Assembly: GCF_900109285.1 (NCBI RefSeq) | Contig: NZ_FNZQ01000006.1 | Coordinates: 1-64,000, forward strand | Source: Jannaschia helgolandensis | Lineage (GTDB): Bacteria > Pseudomonadota > Alphaproteobacteria > Rhodobacterales > Rhodobacteraceae | Direction of reading: 5' to 3' | Length of the DNA stretch: 64,000 bases | Notes under the pieces: generated by a model | What the model was told of the DNA's origin: nothing | The model's database searches: none | The model's input: only the letters and a program-made list of their open reading frames with translations | Program-made: the position numbers and the translations under genes | Shown: positions 43,228 through 51,226 of the stretch, piece by piece | Layout of the letters: the number at the start of each line of letters is the position of its first letter | How positions within the stretch are numbered: position 1 is the first letter of the stretch

Positions 43228-44061
43228 CTATCCAGTCCCGCGCAGCCCGTCGCGATGGGCGGGCGGTAACCAGTCGGGGCGGATTTCGGGCGCGCCGTAA
43301 TAATACCCCTGCATGCAGTCGACCCCCGATTCGACCAGAAACTGTGCCTCGGCCCCGGTTTCCACGGCCCCGGCGACGGTGAACATGTCGAATTGCTGTC
43401 CGATGCTGATCAGCGCATGCAGAATGCATTGATTATCGGAATCGACATCGCAGTTGCGCACGAAAGACCCGTCGATCTTTAGGACATCGAAGTAGAATTC
43501 CTTGAGATGGCGGAAACTGGTCTGGCCGGCCCCGAAATCGTCCAGGGCGAAGGTGATGCCCCGGTCCTGAAGGTCGGTCATGAAGGTCTTGACCAGTTCC
43601 GGCACCAGCATCGCCGACCGTTCGGAAATCTCCAGGATCACGCGCTCGCCTATGGTGTCGTCGCGCCCCAGGTGGCGTTTGAGGATCTGCATCCATTTCG
43701 GATACCCGATCGACCGTGCCGACATGTTGATCGACAGGCGCAGTCCGGGCGTGCGTCCCAGTGCGCCAAGCCCGCAACGCAATGCGGCGCAATCGATTTC
43801 GCGCCCCAGGTCCTGTGTTTCGACGACCTCCATGAATTGCGATGCCGGGATGATCCGGCCTGTGTCGTCGGCGATGCGGATCAGGCCTTCGTAGAATGCG
43901 GGCTCTCCCGTTATGGAACCGATGACTGGTTGATAGGCCAGCATCGTTCGCCCGTCGGCCAACGCCTCCCGGACCATTTGCAGGGTAGATTTGTCCCGCT
44001 CCGTTACGGCGAAGGTGATCGGGTCTTCGGTTCCGGGTTCGGAGAAGGATTTGCGTGCCAT
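43228..44061 (-). CDS. EAL-domain protein (cyclic-di-GMP phosphodiesterase type)
   Basis: 277 aa, almost all EAL domain. Signature residues mostly present: YEGLIRI (EAL motif as EGL), INMSA, LEISERS, ALDDFGAGQTSF, LKIDGSFV and MQGYYYG. The AEGVE motif reads AGAVE, so one conserved Glu is lost and activity is uncertain. No GGDEF or sensor domain. ATG 44061 is used (GAGGGGA upstream); a longer frame starts at 44331. Follows the phaA gene region on the same strand as a separate unit. Confidence 0.88.
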   Translation of the reverse strand: MARKSFSEPGTEDPITFAVTERDKSTLQMVREALADGRTMLAYQPVIGSITGEPAFYEGLIRIADDTGRIIPASQFMEVVETQDLGREIDCAALRCGLGALGRTPGLRLSINMSARSIGYPKWMQILKRHLGRDDTIGERVILEISERSAMLVPELVKTFMTDLQDRGITFALDDFGAGQTSFRHLKEFYFDVLKIDGSFVRNCDVDSDNQCILHALISIGQQFDMFTVAGAVETGAEAQFLVESGVDCMQGYYYGAPEIRPDWLPPAHRDGLRGTG

Positions 44062-44389
44062 CGTTGTCCCCTCGGGATTGGGACCAGATGACATGCAGAA
44101 ATTGAACGCTTCGTTAATCGCTGCACCATTCGTGGCGCCTTCTTCGGCAATCTTGGCGACAATGCCGTTCAAATCATCGGGGTTTACGGCGGGTGGCGGT
44201 GTCCGTCGCAAACCGCATGATCCGTCGCGCTGCTTGCGTGTCCCTCGGACAGGGACACATCGTAGACATGAATCACAAGGTATCAGCGCAGGCCCATCTT
44301 GGATGGCAGGCACGTCTATGCTCCTTGGCATTGACGGGTGCCTTCAATCAGGCGGAGGTCGTGCAGGGACCGCAAGGAGACGTTTCGTG
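44062..44389. other. Intergenic gap between EAL and tag genes, with hairpin
   Basis: 328 bases with no convincing gene. It holds GTGTCCCT (44238-44245), 5-nt loop, AGGGACAC (44251-44258), a perfect 8-bp hairpin without a U-run, and presumably both divergent promoters. The leftward frame is open through the gap but the Shine-Dalgarno supports the EAL start at 44061. Confidence 0.5.
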
Positions 44390-44956
44390 ATGGAAAGATG
44401 CGGCTGGGTCGGCGCCGACCCGATCTACGAACTCTACCACGATACCGAATGGGGTGTGCCCGAACACGATCCTCGGGCGCTGTGGGAAAAATTGATCCTT
44501 GACGGGTTTCAGGCAGGATTGTCATGGATCACCATCCTGAGGAAGCGCGACAATTTCCGGGCGGCCTTCGCCGGGTTCGACCCGGAGATCGTGGCAAACT
44601 GGGGCGAGGCCGAGGTCGCGCGATTGTTGCAGGATGCGGGCATCATCCGCCACAGGGGCAAGATCGAAGCGACCATCGGCAATGCGCAAGCCTATCTTCG
44701 CATCCGGGATGCGCAGGGGTTCGACCGTTTCCTGTGGGATTACGTGGGCGGCGCGCCGATCCAGAACCATTGGGCATCATTGGCCGAGGTGCCGACCGAG
44801 ACACCCCTGTCGAGGCAGATTTCCCAAGACCTGAAAAAGGCGGGGTTCAAGTTCTGCGGCCCAACCATCGTCTACGCCTTCATGCAGGCTGTCGGGATGG
44901 TGAACGATCATGTGGTGACCTGTCATTGCCACGAAGGCGTATCTCGTCTTCGCTGA
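44390..44956 (+). CDS. tag: DNA-3-methyladenine glycosylase I
   Basis: Removes 3-methyladenine from alkylated DNA, 188 aa. Zinc ligands are visible at both ends (Cys in MERCGW, His in YHDTEWG, and CHCHEG at the C-terminus). The catalytic region WEKLILDGFQAGLSWITIL and GFKFCGPTIVYAFMQAVGMVNDH match Tag. AAGGAGA at 44374-44380 fits ATG 44390 or the in-frame GTG 44387. Confidence 0.95.
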   Translation: MERCGWVGADPIYELYHDTEWGVPEHDPRALWEKLILDGFQAGLSWITILRKRDNFRAAFAGFDPEIVANWGEAEVARLLQDAGIIRHRGKIEATIGNAQAYLRIRDAQGFDRFLWDYVGGAPIQNHWASLAEVPTETPLSRQISQDLKKAGFKFCGPTIVYAFMQAVGMVNDHVVTCHCHEGVSRLR

Positions 44957-45082
44957 GGTCTCCGATCAGAACCACAAAGGTCGGTCATCTTGCCGATGGT
45001 CCGGACCGGGTGCGTCAGGACATCCGCCGGATCAGGCAGTGCTGGCGACAGGGCAGACATGACTGACTCTGCAGGAAGGCAG

Positions 45083-45108
45083 AAGGGGCACCCTTCGGGG
45101 CGCCCCTT
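45083..45108. terminator. TTCG-tetraloop hairpin between tag and phoX
   Basis: AAGGGGC, A, CCC, TTCG, GGG, C, GCCCCTT: a near-continuous GC-rich stem capped by a UUCG tetraloop in RNA, very stable. No long U-run follows on either strand. It separates the convergent tag and phoX genes and probably ends both transcripts. Confidence 0.65.
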
Positions 45109-45195
45109 CGCAATGGGCCGGGGGGATATCGGGCAAATGCCGGCCCTACCGGCGGTCTGGCTGGGGGGAACAGCCGGACCGCCGTAACCTGCGCG

Positions 45196-47091
45196 TCAGC
45201 CGACCGCCGCGCCGTCCGACCGCTTGATCGTCACGACGGTCGACCGGGGCAGTGCGCCCTGACCATCGGGGAAGGGCGCACCGGGGTGCTGGATGCCGAC
45301 GAACATTGTCCTGAGATCGCTCGACCACGTCAGGCCGGTCACTTCCGACCCGTTCGGACCTGTCAGGAAGCGGCGGATCTCGCCGCTTGCCGGATCGCCC
45401 GCCAGCATCTGGTTGTTGCCCATGCCGTCGAACTCATCTTCGTTGCTGTCGTCGCCGTCCGTCTGGATCCACACCGTCCCTGTCGTGTCGATCTGCATGC
45501 CATCGGGCGAGTTGAACAGGTTGCCTGAATTCACGTTGTCCGAGCCTTTGTAGAGACCATCCTGATTGGTCGGGTTTCCGGCCATCACGAACAGGTCCCA
45601 GGCAAAGCCGGGTGCGGCATGGTCGTCGCCATCGGGCATCCAGCGTACGATCTGGCCGTAGTTGTTGGCCTCGCGCGGGTTGGGACCGTTCACCGGGGTC
45701 TCGTCGCCACCGGCATTCGCCTTGATGCCGCGGTTCTTGTTGTTGGTGAGCGACACATAGGCCTGTGCGGCGACCGGGTTCACGGCGACCCATTCGGGCC
45801 GGTCCATTGTTGTGCCCCCGACGGCAGAGGCGGCCATGCGCGTATGGATCAGGATCTCGCCCGCATCCATGCCCGTCGTCTCGGGCGTCAGCTCCAGCCA
45901 GGTGCCGGTCATGTCGTCGTTGAAGCTGGCGACGAACAGTTTGCCGTCGTCCAGCAGGCCCTCGGTCGAGCCGCCTTCGGTATAGGTGCCGTTCGAGACA
46001 TATTTATAGAGGTACTCGCCCCGTTCGTCGTCGCCCAGGTAGACCACGACCTGCCCGCTGGCTGCGATGACCACTTCGGCGTTCTCATGCTTGAAACGGC
46101 CCATCGCAGTGCGCTTGACCGGGGTGCTGTCCGGGTTCGCCGGGTCGATTTCGACGACCCATCCGAAACGGTTCGGCTCGTTCGGTTCCCTGGAGACGTC
46201 GAACCGTGCCTGGTGCAGCTCGTAGCCATAGCGGCCTTCTGCCCCCACACCATAGCGCGCGAAGCCTTCGCTGGCCGAGAATTCCGCTTCCGGATCTGCG
46301 ACGCCGAAATAGCCGTTGAAATTCTCTTCGCAGGTCAAATAGGTGCCCCACGGTGTGATGCCCGATCCGCAGTTGTTCATCGTGCCAAGCACCGTCATGC
46401 CGTCAGGATCGGCCGATGTCTTTAACATGTCATGACCGGCGGCGGGCCCCGCGAAGGTCATTGGCGTGTTGTGATGGATGCGACGATTGTAGGGGCTGTC
46501 GATCACGATTTCCCAGCCGTCCGCACCTTCGGCCACTTCCATGACGGTAACGCCCTGTATGTTCTGCAACAGGGTCACGTCATCGGCGGTGAAGCCGTTC
46601 TCGCCCTTGTTCGGCAGGTTGGTGTCGATGTTGGGATATTCGTGGTTCACGGCGATCAGCTGCTTGCCGTCGACCGCGAAGAGTTCCATGCCGTCGGTAT
46701 TTTCGCCAAACACCCTGTCGGAAGATGCGACGGGGATACCGTTGACCGGGTCGAACGGCTCTGCATCGGAAAACAGCGGGTCGCCCCACCGGGCCAGCAC
46801 GTTCCAGTCGTAGCCTTCGGGAACGTGGATCGTGGCGTCCGTCTGAATCGGGATGCCGTCGAAGGCGAAATTTGCCGCATGGGCGTCGGCGCGCGCGGCC
46901 GAAGTGGTCGACAGCAGGCTGCCGACGCCGGTGCCCATCACTGCCGCGCCGGACCCGAAGGCGACGACACCCGACAGGAAGCCGCGGCGCGACAGGGCGC
47001 GCTCGACGACATCATCGAATTCGTTCGTATCGGGGCGCGGAAATTTGATTTCGTCCCAATCGTCGGCGCTGAGATGGCTAAGGTCGGTCAT
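45196..47091 (-). CDS. phoX: PhoX-family alkaline phosphatase (DUF839), Tat-exported
   Basis: Calcium/iron-dependent periplasmic phosphomonoesterase, common in marine bacteria. 631 aa from ATG 47091. A twin-arginine signal is visible at about 30-60 (LSRRGFLSGVVAFGSGAAVM). PhoX-type blocks follow: PEGYDWNVLARWGDPLF, AVNHEYPN, GTYLTCEENFNGYFG, and HENAEVVIAASGQVVVYLGDDE minus its ends. A Pho-box-like site lies about 100 bases upstream, so it is probably PhoB-induced on phosphate starvation. An upstream frame from 47451 is rejected. Confidence 0.93.
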   Translation of the reverse strand: MTDLSHLSADDWDEIKFPRPDTNEFDDVVERALSRRGFLSGVVAFGSGAAVMGTGVGSLLSTTSAARADAHAANFAFDGIPIQTDATIHVPEGYDWNVLARWGDPLFSDAEPFDPVNGIPVASSDRVFGENTDGMELFAVDGKQLIAVNHEYPNIDTNLPNKGENGFTADDVTLLQNIQGVTVMEVAEGADGWEIVIDSPYNRRIHHNTPMTFAGPAAGHDMLKTSADPDGMTVLGTMNNCGSGITPWGTYLTCEENFNGYFGVADPEAEFSASEGFARYGVGAEGRYGYELHQARFDVSREPNEPNRFGWVVEIDPANPDSTPVKRTAMGRFKHENAEVVIAASGQVVVYLGDDERGEYLYKYVSNGTYTEGGSTEGLLDDGKLFVASFNDDMTGTWLELTPETTGMDAGEILIHTRMAASAVGGTTMDRPEWVAVNPVAAQAYVSLTNNKNRGIKANAGGDETPVNGPNPREANNYGQIVRWMPDGDDHAAPGFAWDLFVMAGNPTNQDGLYKGSDNVNSGNLFNSPDGMQIDTTGTVWIQTDGDDSNEDEFDGMGNNQMLAGDPASGEIRRFLTGPNGSEVTGLTWSSDLRTMFVGIQHPGAPFPDGQGALPRSTVVTIKRSDGAAVG

Positions 47092-47413
47092 GATCGCTCT
47101 CTCTCTGAAAATGGGTAAAACAACGGAAGCTGGCCCGGCACGGACCGTTCCGCCCGTTGTTCCAGCATCTCCACTAAAAGAGATTCGTGACAGTCTGTTG
47201 ACGGTGCAGCCCGGTCTTCGGGCGGATTGCCGCAGGTCCATGCCGGGCAAACCGATCCGCGCCCGGCCTCGCGTCATCATCGGTGTGGCCCTTCCCGTCT
47301 CGCGGCGGGGGGCAGGGCGATCCCCGCCACCCGGTCGCTGACCCGACCACCCGAAAGGCAGCGTTCGGCATGCAGGATATGGCCCCGGTTCGCCTCCGCG
47401 TGTCGGCGTCCGG
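47092..47413 (-). promoter_or_regulatory. phoX promoter region with Pho box (47187-47204)
   Basis: 322-base gap between the phoX start and the Lrp gene end, no gene found. On the minus strand CCGTCAA, CAGA, CTGTCAC (47204 to 47187) matches the PhoB box: two direct CTGTCAT-like 7-mers with a 4-base spacer. About 10 bases after it a weak -10-like TTTTAG occurs. The Pho box ends 96 bases before the phoX start codon. Confidence 0.7.
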
Positions 47414-47866
47414 TTACGCCCGTTCGTCCTTCGGACTGCCCATGACGACATAAGTCGTCAGCCGCGCCACCTGCGGCAGCACGCCCAGAACCTCGGTGTG
47501 GAAATGCTTGTAGGCGATCAGGTCCGACGCCTCGACCCGCAGCAGGTATTCGACATTGCCTGTGATGTTATGACATTCGCGGACCAGAGGGGCCTGCGCC
47601 ACGGCGCGCTCGAAGGATTCCTGTCCGGACTTGGTATGATCGTTCAGACCGACCGTGATATAGGCGGTAAAGCCGATCCCGGCCTTCTCGGGGTCGATAA
47701 CGGCGCGATACCCACGGATCAATCCGACCGCTTCCATCGTCTGCACCCGGCGCAGGGTCGCCGAGGGCGACAGGCCCACAAGACCCGCCAGCGCCTGATT
47801 GGTGATCCGGCCATCACGCCTCAAGGCGCGCAAGATTTTGCCGTCGATTTCGTCAATATCGGTCAT
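47414..47866 (-). CDS. Lrp/AsnC-family transcriptional regulator
   Basis: 150 aa: N-terminal HTH (IDGKILRALRRDGRITN, LAGLVGLSPSATLRRVQTME) and a C-terminal RAM domain for amino-acid binding (AYITVGL, ECHNITGNVEYLLRVEA). Divergent from the LysE-family exporter gene, a common Lrp-exporter pairing, so it probably controls that exporter in response to an amino acid. Confidence 0.93.
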   Translation of the reverse strand: MTDIDEIDGKILRALRRDGRITNQALAGLVGLSPSATLRRVQTMEAVGLIRGYRAVIDPEKAGIGFTAYITVGLNDHTKSGQESFERAVAQAPLVRECHNITGNVEYLLRVEASDLIAYKHFHTEVLGVLPQVARLTTYVVMGSPKDERA

Positions 47867-47938
47867 ACCTTGCGAAACATGCTGCTGCCGCGCGCATTTC
47901 GCAAGGACATCCCGTGTAAAATCGGCGAATCTCAGATC

Positions 47939-48535
47939 ATGAGCCTAGAGATTCTCCTTGCCCTCGCGGGCTTTGCTTTCGTTTCCACGATCACGCCGGG
48001 GCCAAACAACATGATGGTCATGGCATCGGGCGCGAACTTCGGGCTGGCGCGAACGATGCCGCATCTTCTGGGCATCACCTTCGGATTCACTTTCATGATC
48101 CTTCTGGTCGGGCTGGGGCTGGGACAGGTATTCGGGCGCGTGCCCGGGGCAAGGGTCGTCCTGATCGTGCTGTCGGTCGGATACCTGTTGGTTCTGGCGT
48201 GGAAGATCGCGCACGCCGCGGCCCCTGAAGGTGGCGATGCCGGGGGCACGCCGCTGACGTTTCTGCAGGCCGCCGCGTTTCAGTGGGTGAATCCGAAAGC
48301 CTGGACGATGGCGCTGACCGCGATCACGCTCTACGCATCGGGCGGTGTCTTGTCGGCGGCGATCGTCGCGGGCACGTTCGGTGCGCTGAGCCTTCCCTGC
48401 ATCGCAAGCTGGACGGTTCTGGGGCGGGAAATACGCCGGTTCCTGACCTCGCCGGCACGGCTTCGCGCGTTCAACTGGACGATGGCGGTCTTGCTGGTCG
48501 CATCGCTCTGGCCCTCGGTCGCTCCCCTGTTGTGA
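47939..48535 (+). CDS. LysE/RhtB-family amino-acid exporter
   Basis: 198 aa with about six membrane helices. Starts MSLEILLALAGFAFVSTITPGPNNMMVM; the TPGPNN motif is the LysE/RhtB hallmark, and FQWVNPKAWTMAL is the second. ATG 47939 is used because the 147 preceding residues in the open frame overlap the divergent Lrp gene. Probably exports an amino acid or related metabolite under the adjacent Lrp regulator. Confidence 0.92.
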   Translation: MSLEILLALAGFAFVSTITPGPNNMMVMASGANFGLARTMPHLLGITFGFTFMILLVGLGLGQVFGRVPGARVVLIVLSVGYLLVLAWKIAHAAAPEGGDAGGTPLTFLQAAAFQWVNPKAWTMALTAITLYASGGVLSAAIVAGTFGALSLPCIASWTVLGREIRRFLTSPARLRAFNWTMAVLLVASLWPSVAPLL

Positions 48536-48540
48536 CGCAG

Positions 48541-48574
48541 GGCCTCCGGCGGGAATATTTGCCGTGCAAAGACG
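48541..48574 (+). repeat. Dispersed intergenic repeat, copy 3
   Basis: GGCCTCCGGCGGGAATATTT followed by GCCGTGCAAAGACG, right after the LysE gene and ending at the stop codon of the convergent DUF6476-like gene. Same core as the copies at 15428-15462 and 32869-32903. Confidence 0.75.
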
Positions 48575-48874
48575 TCAGTTCAGCGGCAGGTCCCGGCGAA
48601 AACTGCCGTCCGGGTTGAAGATCAGAACGCGATTGTCGTCGGTCGTGGCCAGCCAGAAGCTCGGGGCCTGGGTTACCGCGACGATGCTAGCGTCCCCGGG
48701 CACCGCCAGTTGGTCGGGTATTGTGATCGCCTTGCCCGGCAGCCGCGTGACAAGCAGTGCCACGACCGTTATCAGCCCGGCGATCATCACGCCGGTCAGA
48801 ACCGTCACCAGTGCCTTCAGAAAGCGCAGGTCCGGCGGCAACCGGGGATCAACGGAGTTTTCAGTGTCCGACAC
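48575..48874 (-). CDS. Small membrane protein (DUF6476-like)
   Basis: 99 aa starting at GTG 48874: Met-Ser-Asp-Thr-Glu-Asn, a membrane helix (ALVTVLTGVMIAGLITVVALLV), then a small beta-domain ending FNPDGSFRRDLPLN. GGAGG (48883-48887 on the minus strand) is 8 nt before GTG 48874, so this start is preferred over ATG 48880 or 48919. It begins inside the start of rluD on the other strand (11-base overlap). The family name is from memory (DUF6476) and unverified. Confidence 0.72.
   Translation of the reverse strand: MSDTENSVDPRLPPDLRFLKALVTVLTGVMIAGLITVVALLVTRLPGKAITIPDQLAVPGDASIVAVTQAPSFWLATTDDNRVLIFNPDGSFRRDLPLN
48864..48874. other. Shared near-palindromic start site of rluD and the DUF6476-like gene
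   Basis: GTGTCCGACAC: read rightward it begins rluD (GTG TCC GAC ACG), read leftward it begins the small membrane protein (GTG TCG GAC ACT). Both proteins therefore start Met-Ser-Asp-Thr. Each has its own Shine-Dalgarno outside the palindrome (GGAG at 48854-48857 and GGAGG at 48883-48887), 6 and 8 nt away. Confidence 0.8.
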
Positions 48875-49898
48875 GCCCATTTCCTCCACGTCCGTTTCCG
48901 CCACGACCGTCACCTTCATGATTGCGGCCGATCCGCCGTCGCGTCTCGATAAGGCAATTGCCCGCGACGTGCCAGCCGAGGCACATCTGTCCCGCTCCCG
49001 CCTCGCCCGCCTGCTGGAGGAGGGGCGGATAACCGTCGACGGGCGCGTGGCGCGCGCGCGTGACAAGGTGGAGTGGGGCGCGCAGATCGTCGTGACAGTG
49101 CCGATGGCCGACGATCCCGAAACGCGGGCCGAGGATATACCGCTCACCATCGTGCATGAAGACGCCGATCTGATCGTTGTCGACAAACCTGCGGGCATGG
49201 TCGTGCACCCCGCACCGGGATCGCCCGGTGGCACGCTGGTCAACGCGTTGCTGCATCATTTCGGCGGCGCGCTCTCGGGGGTCGGCGGCGAGAAACGCCC
49301 CGGTATCGTCCACCGCATCGACAAGGAGACCTCGGGCCTTCTGGTGGTCGCCAAGTCCGATGCCGCGCATCATGGTCTGGCCGCACAGTTCGAGGCGCAC
49401 AGCGTGGAACGCCGCTATCTTGCCGTTTGTCACGGCGTCCCGAATGCAGGCGACCCGCGTTTGCGCGGCACAAGGGGCGTGAGTTGGGAGGAGGGGGACA
49501 TCCTCAAGATCACCACCCGGCTGGCCCGGCACCGTACCGACCGCCAGCGGCAGGCCGTCTGCTGGGAGGGCGGTCGTCACGCCGTGACCCGTGCCCGAAC
49601 CATACAGGCTTTCGCCGGGGCGGCCCTCGTCGAATGCTGGCTGGAAACCGGGCGCACGCATCAGATCAGGGTACATCTGGCCCATGCCGGGCACGGCCTG
49701 ATCGGCGACCCGACCTATGGCGGATCGCGCAGGCTGCCCCGCGACCATCCGGCGGCGGAGGTTGTCGCGGCGTTCCCGCGTCAGGCCCTGCACGCGGAAA
49801 CGCTGGGCTTCGACCACCCCGTGACGGGTTCGGCAATGCGCTTCACATCGGATTTGCCAGACGACATGGCAGGGCTGCTGAAGGCGCTGAAGGCCTGA
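48864..49898 (+). CDS. rluD: RluD-type 23S rRNA pseudouridine synthase
   Basis: RluA-family pseudouridine synthase, 344 aa: N-terminal S4-like RNA-binding part (SRSRLARLLEEGRITVDGRV) and the catalytic domain with the Asp in RIDKETSGLLVVAK and the conserved RTHQIRVHLAHAGHGLIGDPTYGG minus its ends. GTG 48864 (GGAG 6 nt upstream) gives the usual short N-terminus. Divergent from the small membrane protein with overlapping starts; rpoH follows downstream on the same strand. Confidence 0.93.
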   Translation: MSDTPISSTSVSATTVTFMIAADPPSRLDKAIARDVPAEAHLSRSRLARLLEEGRITVDGRVARARDKVEWGAQIVVTVPMADDPETRAEDIPLTIVHEDADLIVVDKPAGMVVHPAPGSPGGTLVNALLHHFGGALSGVGGEKRPGIVHRIDKETSGLLVVAKSDAAHHGLAAQFEAHSVERRYLAVCHGVPNAGDPRLRGTRGVSWEEGDILKITTRLARHRTDRQRQAVCWEGGRHAVTRARTIQAFAGAALVECWLETGRTHQIRVHLAHAGHGLIGDPTYGGSRRLPRDHPAAEVVAAFPRQALHAETLGFDHPVTGSAMRFTSDLPDDMAGLLKALKA

Positions 49899-49900
49899 AA

Positions 49901-49954
49901 CCGTCTGCACGCCCCGTCTGCACGGGGGGTGTACGGGGGGTGTACGGGGGGTGC
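49901..49954 (+). repeat. Short tandem repeats between rluD and rpoH
   Basis: CCGTCTGCAC occurs twice (49901-49910, 49914-49923), followed by three 11-base units ACGGGGGGTGT / ACGGGGGGTGT / ACGGGGGGTGC at 49922-49954. G-runs of six every 11 bases could form an unusual structure (for example a G-quadruplex-like fold). The rest of the 332-base gap to rpoH holds its promoter region; no gene was seen. Confidence 0.8.
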
Positions 49955-50155
49955 ATGGCGGTTTTCCCAGGCGGCACAGGCTATCGCGGCGGGTGGCCTC
50001 CCTGCCGCAAGGAACGGTTGACGCATTTTTTACGTTTGTCGTGCGAAGCAGCACAGATGCCCCGCCGTTCCAGCCCTGTCGCACCGGCACGACGGATGCT
50101 AAACACCTATTCCCTTGGTCCGGGGGCGGCATCACCGTCCCGTGATCAGTCCGAA

Positions 50156-50184
50156 CTTGAAGTCCCGACAGGCCGACCCCACAT
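50156..50184 (+). promoter_or_regulatory. Sigma-32-type promoter upstream of rpoH
   Basis: CTTGAAG (50156-50162), 14 bases, CCCCACAT (50177-50184): close to the RpoH consensus CTTGAAA-N11-16-CCCCATNT. It lies about 46 bases before ATG 50231. This would let RpoH feed back on its own gene. Other promoters are not excluded. Confidence 0.55.
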
Positions 50185-50230
50185 CCAGATAAACGGGGTG
50201 TTAAGCCTGTTAACATTAGGGAGACCAGAC

Positions 50231-51127
50231 ATGGCCGCCACATACGCCAACCTTCCGGCACCCAACCCCGAAGCCGGGTTGAACCGTTACCTTCAGGAAA
50301 TACGCAAGTTTCCGATGTTGGAACCAGAGCAGGAATACATGCTTGCCAAGCGCTGGGTTGAAGAGGGCGATACCGAAGCTGCCCATCAGATGGTGACGTC
50401 GCACCTGCGTCTCGCCGCCAAGATCGCGATGGGATATCGCGGCTATGGCCTGCCGCAAGCCGAGGTGATTTCCGAGGCGAATGTGGGACTTATGCAGGCG
50501 GTCAAGAAATTCGACCCGGAGAAGGGCTTCCGTCTGGCGACCTATGCCATGTGGTGGATTCGCGCGGCGATTCAGGAATACGTCCTGCGGTCCTGGTCGA
50601 TGGTCAAACTGGGCACGACGTCCGCGCAGAAAAAACTGTTCTTCAACCTGCGCAAGGCCAAGAACCGCATCGGCGCGCTGGAAGAGGGCGATCTGCGTCC
50701 CGAAAACGTCAAGCGCATCGCCACCGACCTGGGCGTGACCGAAGCCGAGGTGACGTCGATGAACCGACGCATGTCGGGCGGCGATGCTTCGCTGAATGTG
50801 ACGGTCGGATCGGACGGCGAAGGCTCGACCCAGTGGCAGGACTGGCTGGCCGACGACAGCGCGGACCAGGCCGGCGATTACGCCGAGAAGGACGAATACG
50901 ACAGCCGCATCAGCCTTATGACCGACGCGATGGACGTGTTGAACGACCGCGAGAAGGACATCCTGACCCAGCGCCGACTGAACGAAGAAACCGTCACGCT
51001 GGAAGATCTGTCCGGCAAATACAACGTCAGCCGCGAGCGTATCCGCCAGATCGAAGTCCGCGCATTCGAAAAGTTGTCGAGCCGGGTGCGGGAACTGGCG
51101 CGGGAAAAGGGAATGGTTCCGGCCTGA
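50231..51127 (+). CDS. rpoH: RNA polymerase heat-shock sigma factor RpoH (sigma-32)
   Basis: 298 aa, the usual length. Region 2 (YLQEIRKFPMLEPEQEYMLAK and RLAAKIAMGYRGYGLP), the RpoH box AQKKLFFNLRKAK which is diagnostic of sigma-32, and region 4 helix-turn-helix (TLEDLSGKYNVSRERIRQIEVRA) are all present. ATG 50231 has AGGGAGA upstream; a far longer frame from 49427 is an artefact overlapping rluD. It may be RpoHI of the two RpoH types in Rhodobacterales; this is a guess. Confidence 0.97.
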   Translation: MAATYANLPAPNPEAGLNRYLQEIRKFPMLEPEQEYMLAKRWVEEGDTEAAHQMVTSHLRLAAKIAMGYRGYGLPQAEVISEANVGLMQAVKKFDPEKGFRLATYAMWWIRAAIQEYVLRSWSMVKLGTTSAQKKLFFNLRKAKNRIGALEEGDLRPENVKRIATDLGVTEAEVTSMNRRMSGGDASLNVTVGSDGEGSTQWQDWLADDSADQAGDYAEKDEYDSRISLMTDAMDVLNDREKDILTQRRLNEETVTLEDLSGKYNVSRERIRQIEVRAFEKLSSRVRELAREKGMVPA

Positions 51128-51158
51128 CCCGGCCACAAACCTTTTCTGTTCTTTCAAG

Positions 51159-51191
51159 CGGGCCGTTTCCTGATCGGAAGCGGCCCGTTTT
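51159..51191 (+). terminator. Rho-independent terminator after rpoH
   Basis: CGGGCCGTTTCC (51159-51170), loop TGATC, GGAAGCGGCCCG (51176-51187), then TTTTCG. A 12-bp stem with one G-T pair and a short T-run, 31 bases after the rpoH stop. Confidence 0.85.
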
Positions 51192-51226
51192 CGTGCTAGC
51201 ATCAGGGCACATCAAAGGAGGTCACT

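Noticed and set aside
44062-44331. N-terminal extension of the EAL protein to 44331
   Set aside because: The frame is open, but GAGGGGA before ATG 44061 and lack of any domain upstream favour the shorter form.
49922-49954. Possible CRISPR-like array
   Set aside because: Units are 11 bases, contiguous with no spacers, and there are no cas genes.
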